Of a stretch of 64,000 bases of DNA, positions 9,601-18,246 are shown piece by piece. Below the pieces are notes generated by a model. It was not told the DNA's origin. It did no database searches and saw only the letters and a list, made by a program, of their open reading frames with translations. The stretch is taken from NCBI RefSeq assembly GCF_000019525.1, contig NC_010506.1:1240001-1304000 (forward strand), read 5' to 3'. Numbering within the stretch: the first letter of the stretch is position 1; every line of letters begins with the position of its first letter. The translations under genes and the position numbers were made by a program. The stretch is from Shewanella woodyi ATCC 51908 (GTDB lineage Bacteria > Pseudomonadota > Gammaproteobacteria > Enterobacterales > Shewanellaceae).

Positions 9601-10686
9601 TTACTTTTCATAGCTAATCCGGTAGATAGCATCCGCTGCATCATCTGATACTAACAAAGAGCCATCAGGCAAAGTGAGCACAGAGACGGGGCGCCCCCAA
9701 CTCTCCTCTCCCTGTAGCCAGCCAGATGCAAACACCTCTGAGTTAACGACTCTGTCGCCTTCAAGCACCACACGGACGATGCGGTAACCTACCTTTTTAC
9801 TTCGATTCCAGGAGCCATGTTCGGCGATAAAAATATTGTTTTGGTACTCAGCTGGGAACTGTTTTCCTTGGTAAAACTCCATACCTAAGGCGGCCACATG
9901 GGCACCTAGCTTTAGTGCGGGTTTGCGATTGTGTTTGGCTTTCTCTGGGGAGGTAAATTTGGGATCGTGAATATCGTCATTATGGATATAGGGAAAACCA
10001 AAAAATTGTCCCTCTTTCGACACATGGTTGAGCTCATCATCGGGAAGGTCATCTCCCATCATATCTCTGCCATTATCGGTAAACCATAAATCCCCTGTTT
10101 TAGGATGGAAGTCAAAGCCGACACTGTTTCTGACACCTGTCGCGACAATTTTGCTGTTTTTTGTCACTGTATCTAGTTTTAGGATAGTGGCAAAAGGGAG
10201 TTCACTTTCGCACACATTACAGGGAGCACCGACGGGAATATAGAGCTTACCATCGGGACCGAATGCGATAAATTTCCAGCCATGGTGGGATTTATTAGGA
10301 AGCTTACCATATACAAGCTCCGGCGTCGGTACGCTAGGTAGTGAGGCCTCTATATTGGAATAGCGCCATATTTTATCGACTTCTGCCACATAGAGGTCAC
10401 CTTGGTGATAAGCGATACCGGAGGGCATAAAGAGCTTACTTGCGATATCAATAACCTTATCGGCTTTATAATCCCCATCATTGTCTATTAAAGCATAAAC
10501 CTTTCCCTCCTTACGACTTCCCACAAACAGAGTGCCTTTATCGCCTAAAGCCATCTGACGGGCATTATCAACACCTTTTGCGTAAAGCTCTATCTTAAAA
10601 TCTGGGGGGAGGGTGATCTTCTCTAAAGGGAGCGAATGGCTGATATTGGAAAAGAGGATAGCGATTGGGATTAATAGTGATCTCAT
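9601..10686 (-). CDS. Sorbosone/glucose dehydrogenase-like beta-propeller protein, exported
   Basis: A 361-residue protein with an N-terminal signal peptide (MRSLLIPIAILFSNISHSLP) and a six-bladed propeller of the PQQ-dependent sugar dehydrogenase (GSDH/sorbosone dehydrogenase) family. Typical pieces are NARQMALGDKGTLFVGSR, HHGWKFIAFGPDGKLYIPVG, RNSVGFDFHPKTGDLWFTDN and IAEHGSWNRSKKVGYRI. By family it would oxidise a sugar or related aldehyde in the periplasm using PQQ; PQQ use is not proved by sequence here. ATG 10686 is chosen because GGAG lies about nine bases upstream; the longer reading begins with TTG at 10701. It stands alone, convergent with lysS. Confidence 0.85.
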   Translation of the reverse strand: MRSLLIPIAILFSNISHSLPLEKITLPPDFKIELYAKGVDNARQMALGDKGTLFVGSRKEGKVYALIDNDGDYKADKVIDIASKLFMPSGIAYHQGDLYVAEVDKIWRYSNIEASLPSVPTPELVYGKLPNKSHHGWKFIAFGPDGKLYIPVGAPCNVCESELPFATILKLDTVTKNSKIVATGVRNSVGFDFHPKTGDLWFTDNGRDMMGDDLPDDELNHVSKEGQFFGFPYIHNDDIHDPKFTSPEKAKHNRKPALKLGAHVAALGMEFYQGKQFPAEYQNNIFIAEHGSWNRSKKVGYRIVRVVLEGDRVVNSEVFASGWLQGEESWGRPVSVLTLPDGSLLVSDDAADAIYRISYEK

Positions 10687-10832
10687 CAAGTTGCACTCCA
10701 AGGCCTGATATTAATACTCATTGTTATGAGTTCTCTTAAGCTACTTGAAGCTGAGCTATTGAACAAGCAGGTGGCAGCTTTGAAGTGTCACAGGATTTTT
10801 CATTCCGAAGTGGCAAAGCTCTGCTTGATAGC

Positions 10833-11441
10833 TTAGTCAAGGGGGAAGGAGAGAGGGAGCACATCACCTGCTTGCATCTCATTAATGTCGATATTACCAA
10901 TGCGAACTCGGACTAACCTTAAGGTTGGAAACCCTGCGGCTGCGGTCATCTTGCGTATTTGTCGGTTTTTCCCTTCGCTTATGGTGATGGATATCCAGCT
11001 CATAGGTCCGTGGCGAAGATCTCTCACTTTTCGTCCATTTGCAGGCAAATTGGGCTCTGAGGCTAACTTAAATACCCTGCAAGGTAGAGTGAGATACTTA
11101 TCTCCTTTGATCCCTATTTCAACACCATTTTGAAGCTGAGTAATGGCATCAGCGGTGATATCGCCATCAAGCTGAACATAATACTCTTTCTCAACTTTTT
11201 TACTTCGCACCTGATGGCTGACCATACCGTCGGTGGTAAGTAAGAGTAGCCCTTCTGAGTCATGATCTAGTCTGCCAATAGCCATAGTTCCCTTTGGAAA
11301 GTCAGCTAACTCTGCGAGGAGTTTTTTACGCTTTCTGGTTTCCGGAACAAATTGACTGAGAAAACCGTAGGGTTTAAAAATTTTGAAGTGATGATGCTCC
11401 TCTTTATTTGAGGAGTTAGCTTGAGTGGCATCGTCAGACAT
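10833..11441 (-). CDS. RsuA/RluE-family rRNA pseudouridine synthase
   Basis: A 202-residue protein of the RsuA/RluB/E/F group, which converts specific uridines in rRNA to pseudouridine. The catalytic-Asp motif is GRLDHDSEGLLLLT, followed by the family segments KEYYVQLDGDIT, SWISITISEGKNRQIRKM and PTLRLVRVRIG. No N-terminal S4 domain is visible, and with the small size this resembles RluE (23S U2457 in E. coli). A short polar N-terminal extension (about 15 residues) precedes the domain. The family is certain, the target residue inferred. It is divergent from nagB. Confidence 0.88.
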   Translation of the reverse strand: MSDDATQANSSNKEEHHHFKIFKPYGFLSQFVPETRKRKKLLAELADFPKGTMAIGRLDHDSEGLLLLTTDGMVSHQVRSKKVEKEYYVQLDGDITADAITQLQNGVEIGIKGDKYLTLPCRVFKLASEPNLPANGRKVRDLRHGPMSWISITISEGKNRQIRKMTAAAGFPTLRLVRVRIGNIDINEMQAGDVLPLSFPLD

Positions 11442-11534
11442 GGCTTAGTGTCATCATTTGGTCAAAGAGATCCGGCATTATACTGCATAAAGTGAACACG
11501 ATATTATTGGGGGCTATTAAACCTAATAATAAAT

Positions 11535-11554
11535 AAATGACAGCGTTGTCATTT
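11535..11554. promoter_or_regulatory. Palindrome upstream of nagB
   Basis: AAATGACA-gcgt-TGTCATTT, a perfect 8+4+8 palindrome in the 284-base gap between the divergent pseudouridine synthase and nagB genes. Position suggests an operator; the regulator is not identifiable from sequence. Confidence 0.4.
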
Positions 11555-11725
11555 GGCGTTATAGTAATGTTACAAAACACCTAGATTAACCTAAACCTGT
11601 TTTTCACTCGTTGAAATTGATAGTAAGGGGTAGGCAATAGTTATACTCAATGTGAGATTGAGCTGACTAATGATAGGTTATTCAATCTTATTGAGCAGAG
11701 CTCTAAGTTAAAGCGAGTCTATATA

Positions 11726-12520
11726 ATGCAAATCGTCATCTTAAAAAACAGTGCTGAAGTTGCCGAATATGGCGCGAACATTTTTAAAAAACAGTTGCAG
11801 AGCAAACCAGACTCAGTGCTAGGCTTAGCAACGGGGTCGACACCCGTATCTCTTTATCAAGGTTTAATAGAAGCGAATAAGCTTGGTGATATCTCATTTA
11901 AGGAGGTCACTAGCTTTAATTTAGATGAATATTTAGGCTTGGCGGGAACGCATCCACAAAGTTATCGCTACTTTATGAATGAGCAGCTTTTCGACCATAT
12001 CGATATCGATAAAGCCAACACCCATGTCCCCCCTGGAGATGCTGAAAACCCAATCCAAGCTTGTGATGGCTATGAAGAGCAGATCCAAGCTGCTGGTGGT
12101 ATCGATATTCAACTGCTTGGTATAGGCCGAAATGGTCATATAGGTTTTAATGAGCCGTCATCTGGCTTGATGTCCAGAACACGAGTTAAGACTCTGACTA
12201 AAGCGACCATTGAAGACAATGCTCGCTTCTTTAAAGAGGATGAGTACCAGCCACATCTGTCCATTACCATGGGAATAGGCACGATTTTAGATGCTAAGAA
12301 AGTGGTTTTATTAGCCACTGGTGAAAATAAAGCGGATGCCATTCTTGCGACAGTTGAAGGGGCGCTTACCGCTTCATGTCCAGCTTCAGCGCTACAACTT
12401 CACAAGAATGCAGTGCTTGTGATTGATGAAGCGGCCGCATCTAAACTTTCAGATCGTGATTTCTATAAGCATATTGAAGCTGAAAATCAGAAGTTATTGG
12501 CTAGATTAGCTAAAAGTTAA
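11726..12520 (+). CDS. nagB: Glucosamine-6-phosphate deaminase
   Basis: Converts glucosamine-6-phosphate to fructose-6-phosphate plus ammonia, the last step of amino-sugar catabolism, in the cytoplasm. It is 264 residues, close to E. coli NagB (266). Motifs seen: [16 protein letters not shown], the catalytic region FNLDEYLGL (with SYRYFM after it), and [15 protein letters not shown] containing the active-site Asn-Gly-His. It is the classical NagB, not the SIS-domain NagB-II type. It stands alone: no nagA, nagK or transporter is adjacent. A terminator follows 28 bases downstream. Confidence 0.96.
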   Translation: MQIVILKNSAEVAEYGANIFKKQLQSKPDSVLGLATGSTPVSLYQGLIEANKLGDISFKEVTSFNLDEYLGLAGTHPQSYRYFMNEQLFDHIDIDKANTHVPPGDAENPIQACDGYEEQIQAAGGIDIQLLGIGRNGHIGFNEPSSGLMSRTRVKTLTKATIEDNARFFKEDEYQPHLSITMGIGTILDAKKVVLLATGENKADAILATVEGALTASCPASALQLHKNAVLVIDEAAASKLSDRDFYKHIEAENQKLLARLAKS

Positions 12521-12548
12521 TACTTAAATATTTAGCCTACTGCTTAAA

Positions 12549-12577
12549 AAGGACTGCTGATGCAGTCCTTTTTTTTT
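12549..12577 (+). terminator. Intrinsic terminator after nagB
   Basis: AAGGACTGC-tga-TGCAGTCCTT hairpin followed by a run of nine T's. Confidence 0.93.
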
Positions 12578-12636
12578 GCTAAAACTAGCATTAAATGTTT
12601 AGGTAAGTGAAATCTTATCAACTTATGGTGAGCCTT

Positions 12637-13170
12637 ATGCTAAGAAAGATCCTTGGGACTATTGTTTTACTCATTGCAATCCCCTTGATTGCAGCTTTGT
12701 TTACTAAGCAAGATTATGAGGTGATAACCTCGGTTAGCATCGATAAGCCAGTGACAGAGATTTTTGATTATATTAAGTACCTTAAAAATCAGGATAACTA
12801 TAGTGTTTGGGCAAAGTTAGATCCCAATATGACAAAGAGCTTTCGAGGCGTTGATGCCAATGTCGGATTTGTTTCCGCTTGGGAGAGTGCCAATGAGGAG
12901 GTTGGCGTCGGTGAGCAGGAGATCATCAGTATTGAGCAGGGCAAGCGAATTGATTATGAGCTACGTTTTATCTCCCCTTTTGAAGCTGTATCACCAGCAT
13001 TTATGTCCTGTGAGCCTATCACTGAAAAGACGACTAAAGTCACTTGGGGCTTTAAGGGACATATGGATTATCCGATGAACTTGATGTTGGTCTTTATGGA
13101 TTTTGAAACCATGATAGAGAGAGACCTGTCACAGGGGCTAGCATCGTTAAAAGAGATCATGGAGAAGTAG
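12637..13170 (+). CDS. SRPBCC-family (polyketide cyclase-like) membrane-anchored protein
   Basis: A 177-residue protein. One N-terminal hydrophobic segment (LGTIVLLIAIPLIAALF) anchors it or serves as a signal. The rest reads as a START/SRPBCC fold: an opening strand EVITSVSIDKPVTEIFDYI and a closing KVTWGFKGHMDYPMNLM, as in polyketide_cyc2 members, which bind hydrophobic ligands. The start at 12637 has GGTGAG six bases upstream; earlier in-frame starts at 12607 (GTG) and 12625 have no visible ribosome site. The function is unknown. It sits between nagB and a diguanylate cyclase with its own gap on both sides. Confidence 0.75.
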   Translation: MLRKILGTIVLLIAIPLIAALFTKQDYEVITSVSIDKPVTEIFDYIKYLKNQDNYSVWAKLDPNMTKSFRGVDANVGFVSAWESANEEVGVGEQEIISIEQGKRIDYELRFISPFEAVSPAFMSCEPITEKTTKVTWGFKGHMDYPMNLMLVFMDFETMIERDLSQGLASLKEIMEK

Positions 13171-13204
13171 GATAAATGCTTTAAAACTAGCTGATTAAAG
13201 TATT

Positions 13205-14596
13205 ATGCCGGAGACGAATAGCATAAAATGTAAGTTTTGTTGCAGGGTCTTCGATGATTATACTTTTATGAGTATTTATGTAGCGTTTATTATCAATGTT
13301 GTTCTTTTTTCTGCTTTTCCATTGCTTCTGTCTACTCTGCAACCAGTTATGCGCCGAATTGGTTTCTACTCATACTTGAGTGTCATTTTGGTGATAGGTG
13401 GTGTGTTAGGCAGCCTATATTCGTTTCAACTGGCAGATAATATCTACCTGTCTGGGGGGAATTTAGCCTACGGCTCCTTTATGATGTCGGCGGTTATGCT
13501 GTTTATCATGGAACGAAAGGTTCTCATCTTTAACTACCTGATAAAACTTCTTGTTTTTATCAACCTATTTGTGTTTTTTGGCTTTAATTTTATCTTGTAC
13601 ATTTTAGAAAACGCCCTCGTTATAAATCCATTTAATGTTGATGCTAAATTATTTGATACCTCGTTAGGTGTTTTACTCCTTGGTGGTGCTTTGATAGCCA
13701 CTGAGTTTTTAATTTTGATGCAGATCTTTATTAAAGTTAAGGATAGGATCAGTAATCTTAAGCAGCTGATGATGCTCTACTCTTTCGTGTTTATTTTGGT
13801 CATATGTCTTGATGGGGTGTTATTTCCCCTTATTGCGATTGGTGTCTCCCCTGAGTTACTGCCGATAATGATAAGTAACCTGAGCGGTAAGCTTATTTTG
13901 GCTCTCTCTTTTAGTGTTCCTTTGTTTGTTTTCTACTGCCTATACCAAAATAAACTGAATCGCTTTGTCGATACGCCAATGGCCTTGAGTACGGTCTTTT
14001 TTGAATCTCGAGTTAGACTGACTCTCGAGCTCGATAAGCTGGAGAGGGCTGCAAAACAGCTCATTGATGATAATCAGAAACTGATAAACCTCTCCCATTA
14101 TGATCACTTAACCGGATTGGCGAACAGGCGTAAGTATGATGATTATGCGAGTGCTTTATACACAAGAGCTGTTGAGTTAGGAGAGCCTGTCACCTTAGTA
14201 CTTGGGGATATTGATCACTTTAAAAAATATAATGACTTTTACGGCCATCAATCAGGTGATGAGTGTTTGCAAAGGGTTGCTGAATTTTGGAAAGAGATAC
14301 TCCTAGAGGAGGAGCGCTTAACCGCTAGAATCGGAGGTGAAGAGTTTGCTGTCATAATTGCCAACCGAACTGCAGAGGCAATTTTACCTCAATTAAAGCG
14401 AGATATTGCAGGTTTAACGGCACTTGCTATTCCCCATGCCGCTTCTTCCACCGCCTCGATTGTCACTATGAGTATAGGTGTCGCAAGCATGCTACCCAGC
14501 AGAGAAGGAGATTTTGAGCTGCTGTTCGAAACGGCTGATAAGGCGCTTTATCAAGCTAAAAACTCAGGACGTAACCAGATCTCAACCTTAAACTGA
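13205..14596 (+). CDS. Membrane-bound diguanylate cyclase (GGDEF domain)
   Basis: A 463-residue protein. The first about 270 residues form six or more hydrophobic helices, a membrane sensor region of no named family that I recognise. A short coiled stretch is followed by a GGDEF domain starting at HYDHLTGLANRRKYDDY. The signature is GGEEF (RIGGEEFAVII), an active variant, and DIDHFKKYND supplies the metal-binding Asp. By family it makes c-di-GMP from two GTP in response to a membrane signal. The start at 13205 has no strong ribosome site; ATG 13268 (MSIYVAFII), just before the first membrane helix, is a fair alternative, in which case the Cys-rich leader (KCKFCCRVF) would not be translated. 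Confidence 0.88.
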   Translation: MPETNSIKCKFCCRVFDDYTFMSIYVAFIINVVLFSAFPLLLSTLQPVMRRIGFYSYLSVILVIGGVLGSLYSFQLADNIYLSGGNLAYGSFMMSAVMLFIMERKVLIFNYLIKLLVFINLFVFFGFNFILYILENALVINPFNVDAKLFDTSLGVLLLGGALIATEFLILMQIFIKVKDRISNLKQLMMLYSFVFILVICLDGVLFPLIAIGVSPELLPIMISNLSGKLILALSFSVPLFVFYCLYQNKLNRFVDTPMALSTVFFESRVRLTLELDKLERAAKQLIDDNQKLINLSHYDHLTGLANRRKYDDYASALYTRAVELGEPVTLVLGDIDHFKKYNDFYGHQSGDECLQRVAEFWKEILLEEERLTARIGGEEFAVIIANRTAEAILPQLKRDIAGLTALAIPHAASSTASIVTMSIGVASMLPSREGDFELLFETADKALYQAKNSGRNQISTLN

Positions 14597-14711
14597 TCCT
14601 AGTCCATCTACTGCCTATCAATCATCGCTAATCTGAAAAGCGTTGAATCTATTATTACTATGAACCTAGTACAACTATGAATTCATTACAGCTATGAATA
14701 TATTGTAAATA

Positions 14712-14734
14712 CAATTGATAATCGTTATCAATTG
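14712..14734. promoter_or_regulatory. Fur box upstream of the TonB-dependent receptor
   Basis: CAATTGATAA-tcg-TTATCAATTG is a perfect 10+3+10 palindrome, rich in the GATAAT/ATTATC-like hexamers of Fur sites, 60 bases before the receptor start. It predicts iron-repressed expression. Confidence 0.8.
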
Positions 14735-14793
14735 ATCTACTGTCTCGCCACATTTCTCAAGGGGCTCCCTAATACAGGTTAAGAGGCAGAAAT

Positions 14794-16914
14794 ATGGACC
14801 AGAGTTTTAAATTAAGATATCCCGCATTATTCATCGCACTGAGTGTGTCATTATCAGGTCACGCTTTAGCAGAGCAGGGCGATGAAGCTGAAATGGAGGT
14901 GATAACCATCAGTGGTAAAGGGCTTATCTCCTACGTGAGCGCATCGGCATCAAAAACAGATATGCCAATTATAGAAACACCCTCATCTATCTCTGTTCTA
15001 ACTGAGAAGCGTATTACCGATCTGGGTGCTGAGAATGTGCAAGATGCCATCGGCTATGTGGCGGGAGTATACAACGGTCCCTATGGCGTCGATACCCGTG
15101 GTGACTGGGCACAAATTCGTGGCGTGTCTCCACTACAGTATCAAGATGGCCTTCAGATGATGTTCGGTAATTACAATAATGTCCGGACTAACCCCTACAT
15201 GTTGCAGCAGATTGAGATCTTAAAAGGGCCATCCTCAGTGCTTTATGGCCAAGGTTCAACTGGCGGTATCATCAATATGGTAACTAAACGACCAGAGGCC
15301 GAACAGCAAGGCGAGATCTGGGCTCAAGTCGGTAATTATGATCGTAAGCAGCTCGCAGGCGATGTAACGGGCTCACTCAATGATGATGAATCGGTTCAGT
15401 ATCGATTAACCGGCTTGTACCGCGATAGTGAGACGCAAACGGATTATGTCGATAACAATAGTTACTTTATTGCGCCGGCAATAACTTGGTATGCGACAGA
15501 TACCACCAAGCTGACACTGCTGGCTAATTTGCAAAAAAATGAGTCTGGCTCCAGCACACAGTTCTTCCCTCACGAAGGAACGATATTGCCAGCACCAAAT
15601 GGCCAAATATCTAGCTCACGCTTTGTCAGTGAGCCTGGTTGGGATCAATATGATACCGAGCAAAAATCGGTGACTCTTTTGCTAGAGCAGGAACTGAATG
15701 ACTATCTGTCACTCCACTGGACTAGCCGTTATGTTGACAGCAAAGCGACCTATCGCACCATGTTCGCTTGGCCGCCAAAGTTTCAAGATGATGGTCGCTC
15801 AATTTTGCGTAATGTTAGCATGAGTGATTCAAGTGCGCAGGCGCTAACATCTGATTTACGCTTGCAAGCTGAGTTTGATACTGGCTCTGTGGAGCATAAT
15901 CTGACATTTGGTATCGATTACCAAGATGTCGATACCGACACCGACCGACTCTATATTCCAGGGGCGGGTGGTTTACTCGATCTTTACGATCCGAAATATG
16001 GTCTTAATTTAGCTTCACTGCCCACTGGAGCAGATATTCCAGATACGCCGGGTGAAAGCAATAATCAGTTGGGTATTTATCTGCAGGACTCAATTAAGTT
16101 TGGTAACTTTATTGTCAGCGGTGCACTTCGCCATGACAGGGTGGAATCGAGAACTACAAAAGATGGTAAGCAAGATCAAAGTGCGACAACGGGTCGTTTA
16201 GGTTTGATGTATAGCTTTGATTCAGGTATCGCCCCTTATGTGAGCTACGCCCAATCTTTTCAGCCTATTTATGGTTCAAATCAGGTTGGAACGCCATTTA
16301 AGCCCCAAGAAGGCGAGCAGTATGAGCTAGGGATAAAATACCAGCCCTCAGGCTCTGAACATCTATTTACTGCGGCTATTTTTGATATCACAGATAAAAA
16401 TCGTAAACAGTCTGCGGGTCCTGATTTGACGCTTCAGCTGGGTGAAGTTCAGATCCAGGGGTTGGAGCTTGAAGCCCAACTTGAGTGGGATGAAATAGAT
16501 GTCTACGCTAGCTATGCCTATACAGACTCAGAGAAGCACACCAATAAAGTGGGTGAAGTCGATGCTAAATTAGCTGCGATGCCGGAGCATATGCTCTCAA
16601 CTTGGGTGACCTATCGTCCACAATCATTTTGGCATGGGTTTAAGGCGGGTTTGGGCTTTCGATATGTAGGTGAAACCTCAGATGGCAGTGTTGATGTCTT
16701 TATGCCCGATGGTACTCAGCTGCATAACGCGTTAAACACAGAGGCTTACCACCTGTTTGATATGATGCTTGGTTATGAGTTTAGCGATTTTGACTTGAGT
16801 TTGAATATTGATAACTTGGCTGATGAAACCGTTATTACCAGCTGTTTAGCCCGTGGTGATTGTTTCTACGGACAGCGTAGAACAATCACGGCCAATGTCA
16901 GATATAAGTTTTAA
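14794..16914 (+). CDS. TonB-dependent siderophore receptor
   Basis: A 706-residue outer-membrane receptor. The signal peptide ends near GHALA/EQG (residue about 26). A plug domain follows with DMPIIETPSSISVLTEKRI, the siderophore-receptor hallmark, and IEILKGPSSVLYGQGSTGG. The 22-strand barrel ends in ITANVRYKF with the terminal Phe needed for outer-membrane assembly. By family (FhuA/ferrichrome-type TonB-siderophore receptors) it imports an Fe(III)-siderophore using TonB energy. A Fur-box-like palindrome lies upstream and a terminator downstream. No ABC transporter, ferric reductase or synthesis gene is adjacent, so the ligand is probably taken from other organisms or handled elsewhere. Confidence 0.93.
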   Translation: MDQSFKLRYPALFIALSVSLSGHALAEQGDEAEMEVITISGKGLISYVSASASKTDMPIIETPSSISVLTEKRITDLGAENVQDAIGYVAGVYNGPYGVDTRGDWAQIRGVSPLQYQDGLQMMFGNYNNVRTNPYMLQQIEILKGPSSVLYGQGSTGGIINMVTKRPEAEQQGEIWAQVGNYDRKQLAGDVTGSLNDDESVQYRLTGLYRDSETQTDYVDNNSYFIAPAITWYATDTTKLTLLANLQKNESGSSTQFFPHEGTILPAPNGQISSSRFVSEPGWDQYDTEQKSVTLLLEQELNDYLSLHWTSRYVDSKATYRTMFAWPPKFQDDGRSILRNVSMSDSSAQALTSDLRLQAEFDTGSVEHNLTFGIDYQDVDTDTDRLYIPGAGGLLDLYDPKYGLNLASLPTGADIPDTPGESNNQLGIYLQDSIKFGNFIVSGALRHDRVESRTTKDGKQDQSATTGRLGLMYSFDSGIAPYVSYAQSFQPIYGSNQVGTPFKPQEGEQYELGIKYQPSGSEHLFTAAIFDITDKNRKQSAGPDLTLQLGEVQIQGLELEAQLEWDEIDVYASYAYTDSEKHTNKVGEVDAKLAAMPEHMLSTWVTYRPQSFWHGFKAGLGFRYVGETSDGSVDVFMPDGTQLHNALNTEAYHLFDMMLGYEFSDFDLSLNIDNLADETVITSCLARGDCFYGQRRTITANVRYKF

Positions 16915-16951
16915 TTTGATTATCTAAATCTGTTACTAGCCAATTAGAAAG

Positions 16952-16976
16952 TGGAACCTTAAGGTTCCATTTTTTT
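16952..16976 (+). terminator. Intrinsic terminator after the TonB receptor
   Basis: TGGAACCTTAAGGTTCCA perfect palindrome followed by seven T's. Confidence 0.92.
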
Positions 16977-17076
16977 ATCTGTACTTCTAATTAAACAACA
17001 AAGTGTTACTGGTTTTTCTCTGTTTTTTTGTTTAGGTTAAAAATATAATAATAGAGAGCAAGGAGCAGAGATTGCC

Positions 17077-17757
17077 ATGAAAGAGAGTGAAGCACATCAT
17101 CCCCTAACTGACTTTATCGAGTATGGTGAAGAGGAGATGCTCGCCAGAGCACAGATCCATTATCAAGAGGTTAAACGTCGCCACAGTATTCGTCAGTTTT
17201 CTGATAGAGCCGTTCCAGAGGCGATAATTGCCCAGTGTATCCAAACGGCAGCAACAGCTCCAAGTGGTGCCAATCATCAACCATGGCATTTTGTTGCCAT
17301 AAGTGATCCTAAGGTAAAAGCGCAGATCCGTCATGAAGCCGAAGCTCTAGAGCGCTCTTTTTATGAGGGGCGAGCTGGTGAAGAGTGGCTTGATGCATTA
17401 AAGCCTTTGGGAACAGATGCCAATAAGTCGTATCTTGAACGTGCCCCTTGGTTGATTGCTGTTTTCTCACAAAAACGAGGGGGCATGGAAAATGATGAAA
17501 GCAAGACCAATTACTATGTCCATGAATCAGTGGGTATCGCAACAGGTTTTCTGCTACAAGCCTTGCACAATGCAGGTCTTGGCACTTTGACACATACGCC
17601 TAAGCCTATGTCTTTTTTGAGTAAGGTGTGTGGTCGAGATAACGATGTGGACCGTCCCTATATGTTGATTATCGCAGGTTACCCCGATGAAGGAGCATCC
17701 ATTCCAGATCATGCCACCAAAAAGAAGTCATTGGATGATATCTGTACCTTTATCTAA
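17077..17757 (+). CDS. Nitroreductase-family flavoprotein resembling bacterial iodotyrosine deiodinase
   Basis: A 226-residue FMN-dependent protein. The nitroreductase fold is shown by RRHSIRQFSDRAVPEAII, APSGANHQPWHF and ESVGIATGFLLQALHNAG. The overall pattern, including FIEYGEEEMLARA at the start, LKPLGTDANKSYLERAPWLI in the lid and LTHTPKPMSFL, matches what I recall of the iodotyrosine deiodinase (IYD) branch, whose bacterial members reductively dehalogenate halotyrosines. The nitroreductase family is certain; the IYD assignment is good but the physiological substrate is unknown. AAGGAG lies about 13 bases upstream of the start. The cupin gene follows after 39 bases, probably co-transcribed. 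Confidence 0.88.
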   Translation: MKESEAHHPLTDFIEYGEEEMLARAQIHYQEVKRRHSIRQFSDRAVPEAIIAQCIQTAATAPSGANHQPWHFVAISDPKVKAQIRHEAEALERSFYEGRAGEEWLDALKPLGTDANKSYLERAPWLIAVFSQKRGGMENDESKTNYYVHESVGIATGFLLQALHNAGLGTLTHTPKPMSFLSKVCGRDNDVDRPYMLIIAGYPDEGASIPDHATKKKSLDDICTFI

Positions 17758-17796
17758 GTTGGCTTATTTACGCCCTATATACGGCAGGAGTGAAGA

Positions 17797-18114
17797 GTGA
17801 ATAAACAGAATCTGTTTGCATCTTTACCTGCCGATCTGACCCATGAGGTGTTTGAGCAAGTTGGCGGCAGTGACACTGTCTTAATCGAACGAATTGTCTC
17901 TAAGGCGCATGTGACCCCAAAAGGGCAGTGGTACGATCAAGACAGAAATGAGTGGGTGATGGTATTAAAAGGTGAGGCTAAACTGCAGTTTGAAGATGTT
18001 GAGCCTATTCACCTTAAGGTTGGCGACTATATTGATATACCTGCCCATTGCAAACATAGAGTTAGCTGGACGAGTGAAGAGACAGAAACTTTATGGCTAG
18101 CAATACATTACTGA
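17797..18114 (+). CDS. Small cupin-domain protein
   Basis: A 105-residue single-domain cupin. The two conserved motifs are around EWVMVLKGEAKLQFED and VGDYIDIPAHCKHRVSW; the latter holds His residues suited to binding a metal. By family it may be a small enzyme or sensor; no substrate can be given. The GTG start is preceded by AGGAG at good spacing. It lies 39 bases after the IYD-like gene and likely shares its operon. Confidence 0.85.
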   Translation: MNKQNLFASLPADLTHEVFEQVGGSDTVLIERIVSKAHVTPKGQWYDQDRNEWVMVLKGEAKLQFEDVEPIHLKVGDYIDIPAHCKHRVSWTSEETETLWLAIHY

Positions 18115-18123
18115 ACTTTCTTC

Positions 18124-18148
18124 AATGAGCCGCCACTGGCTCATTTTA
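18124..18148 (+). terminator. Probable terminator after the cupin gene
   Basis: AATGAGCC-gccact-GGCTCATT stem followed by a short TT-rich tail just past the stop codon. The T-run is weak. Confidence 0.6.
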
Positions 18149-18246
18149 GTTTAAACTGAATTTATATTCGCTAACCCCAATCGCACTCACTTTTTTGCTA
18201 TAATATCCCACCAAAATTTACACATTAACTTTTTTGAGTGATTTTT

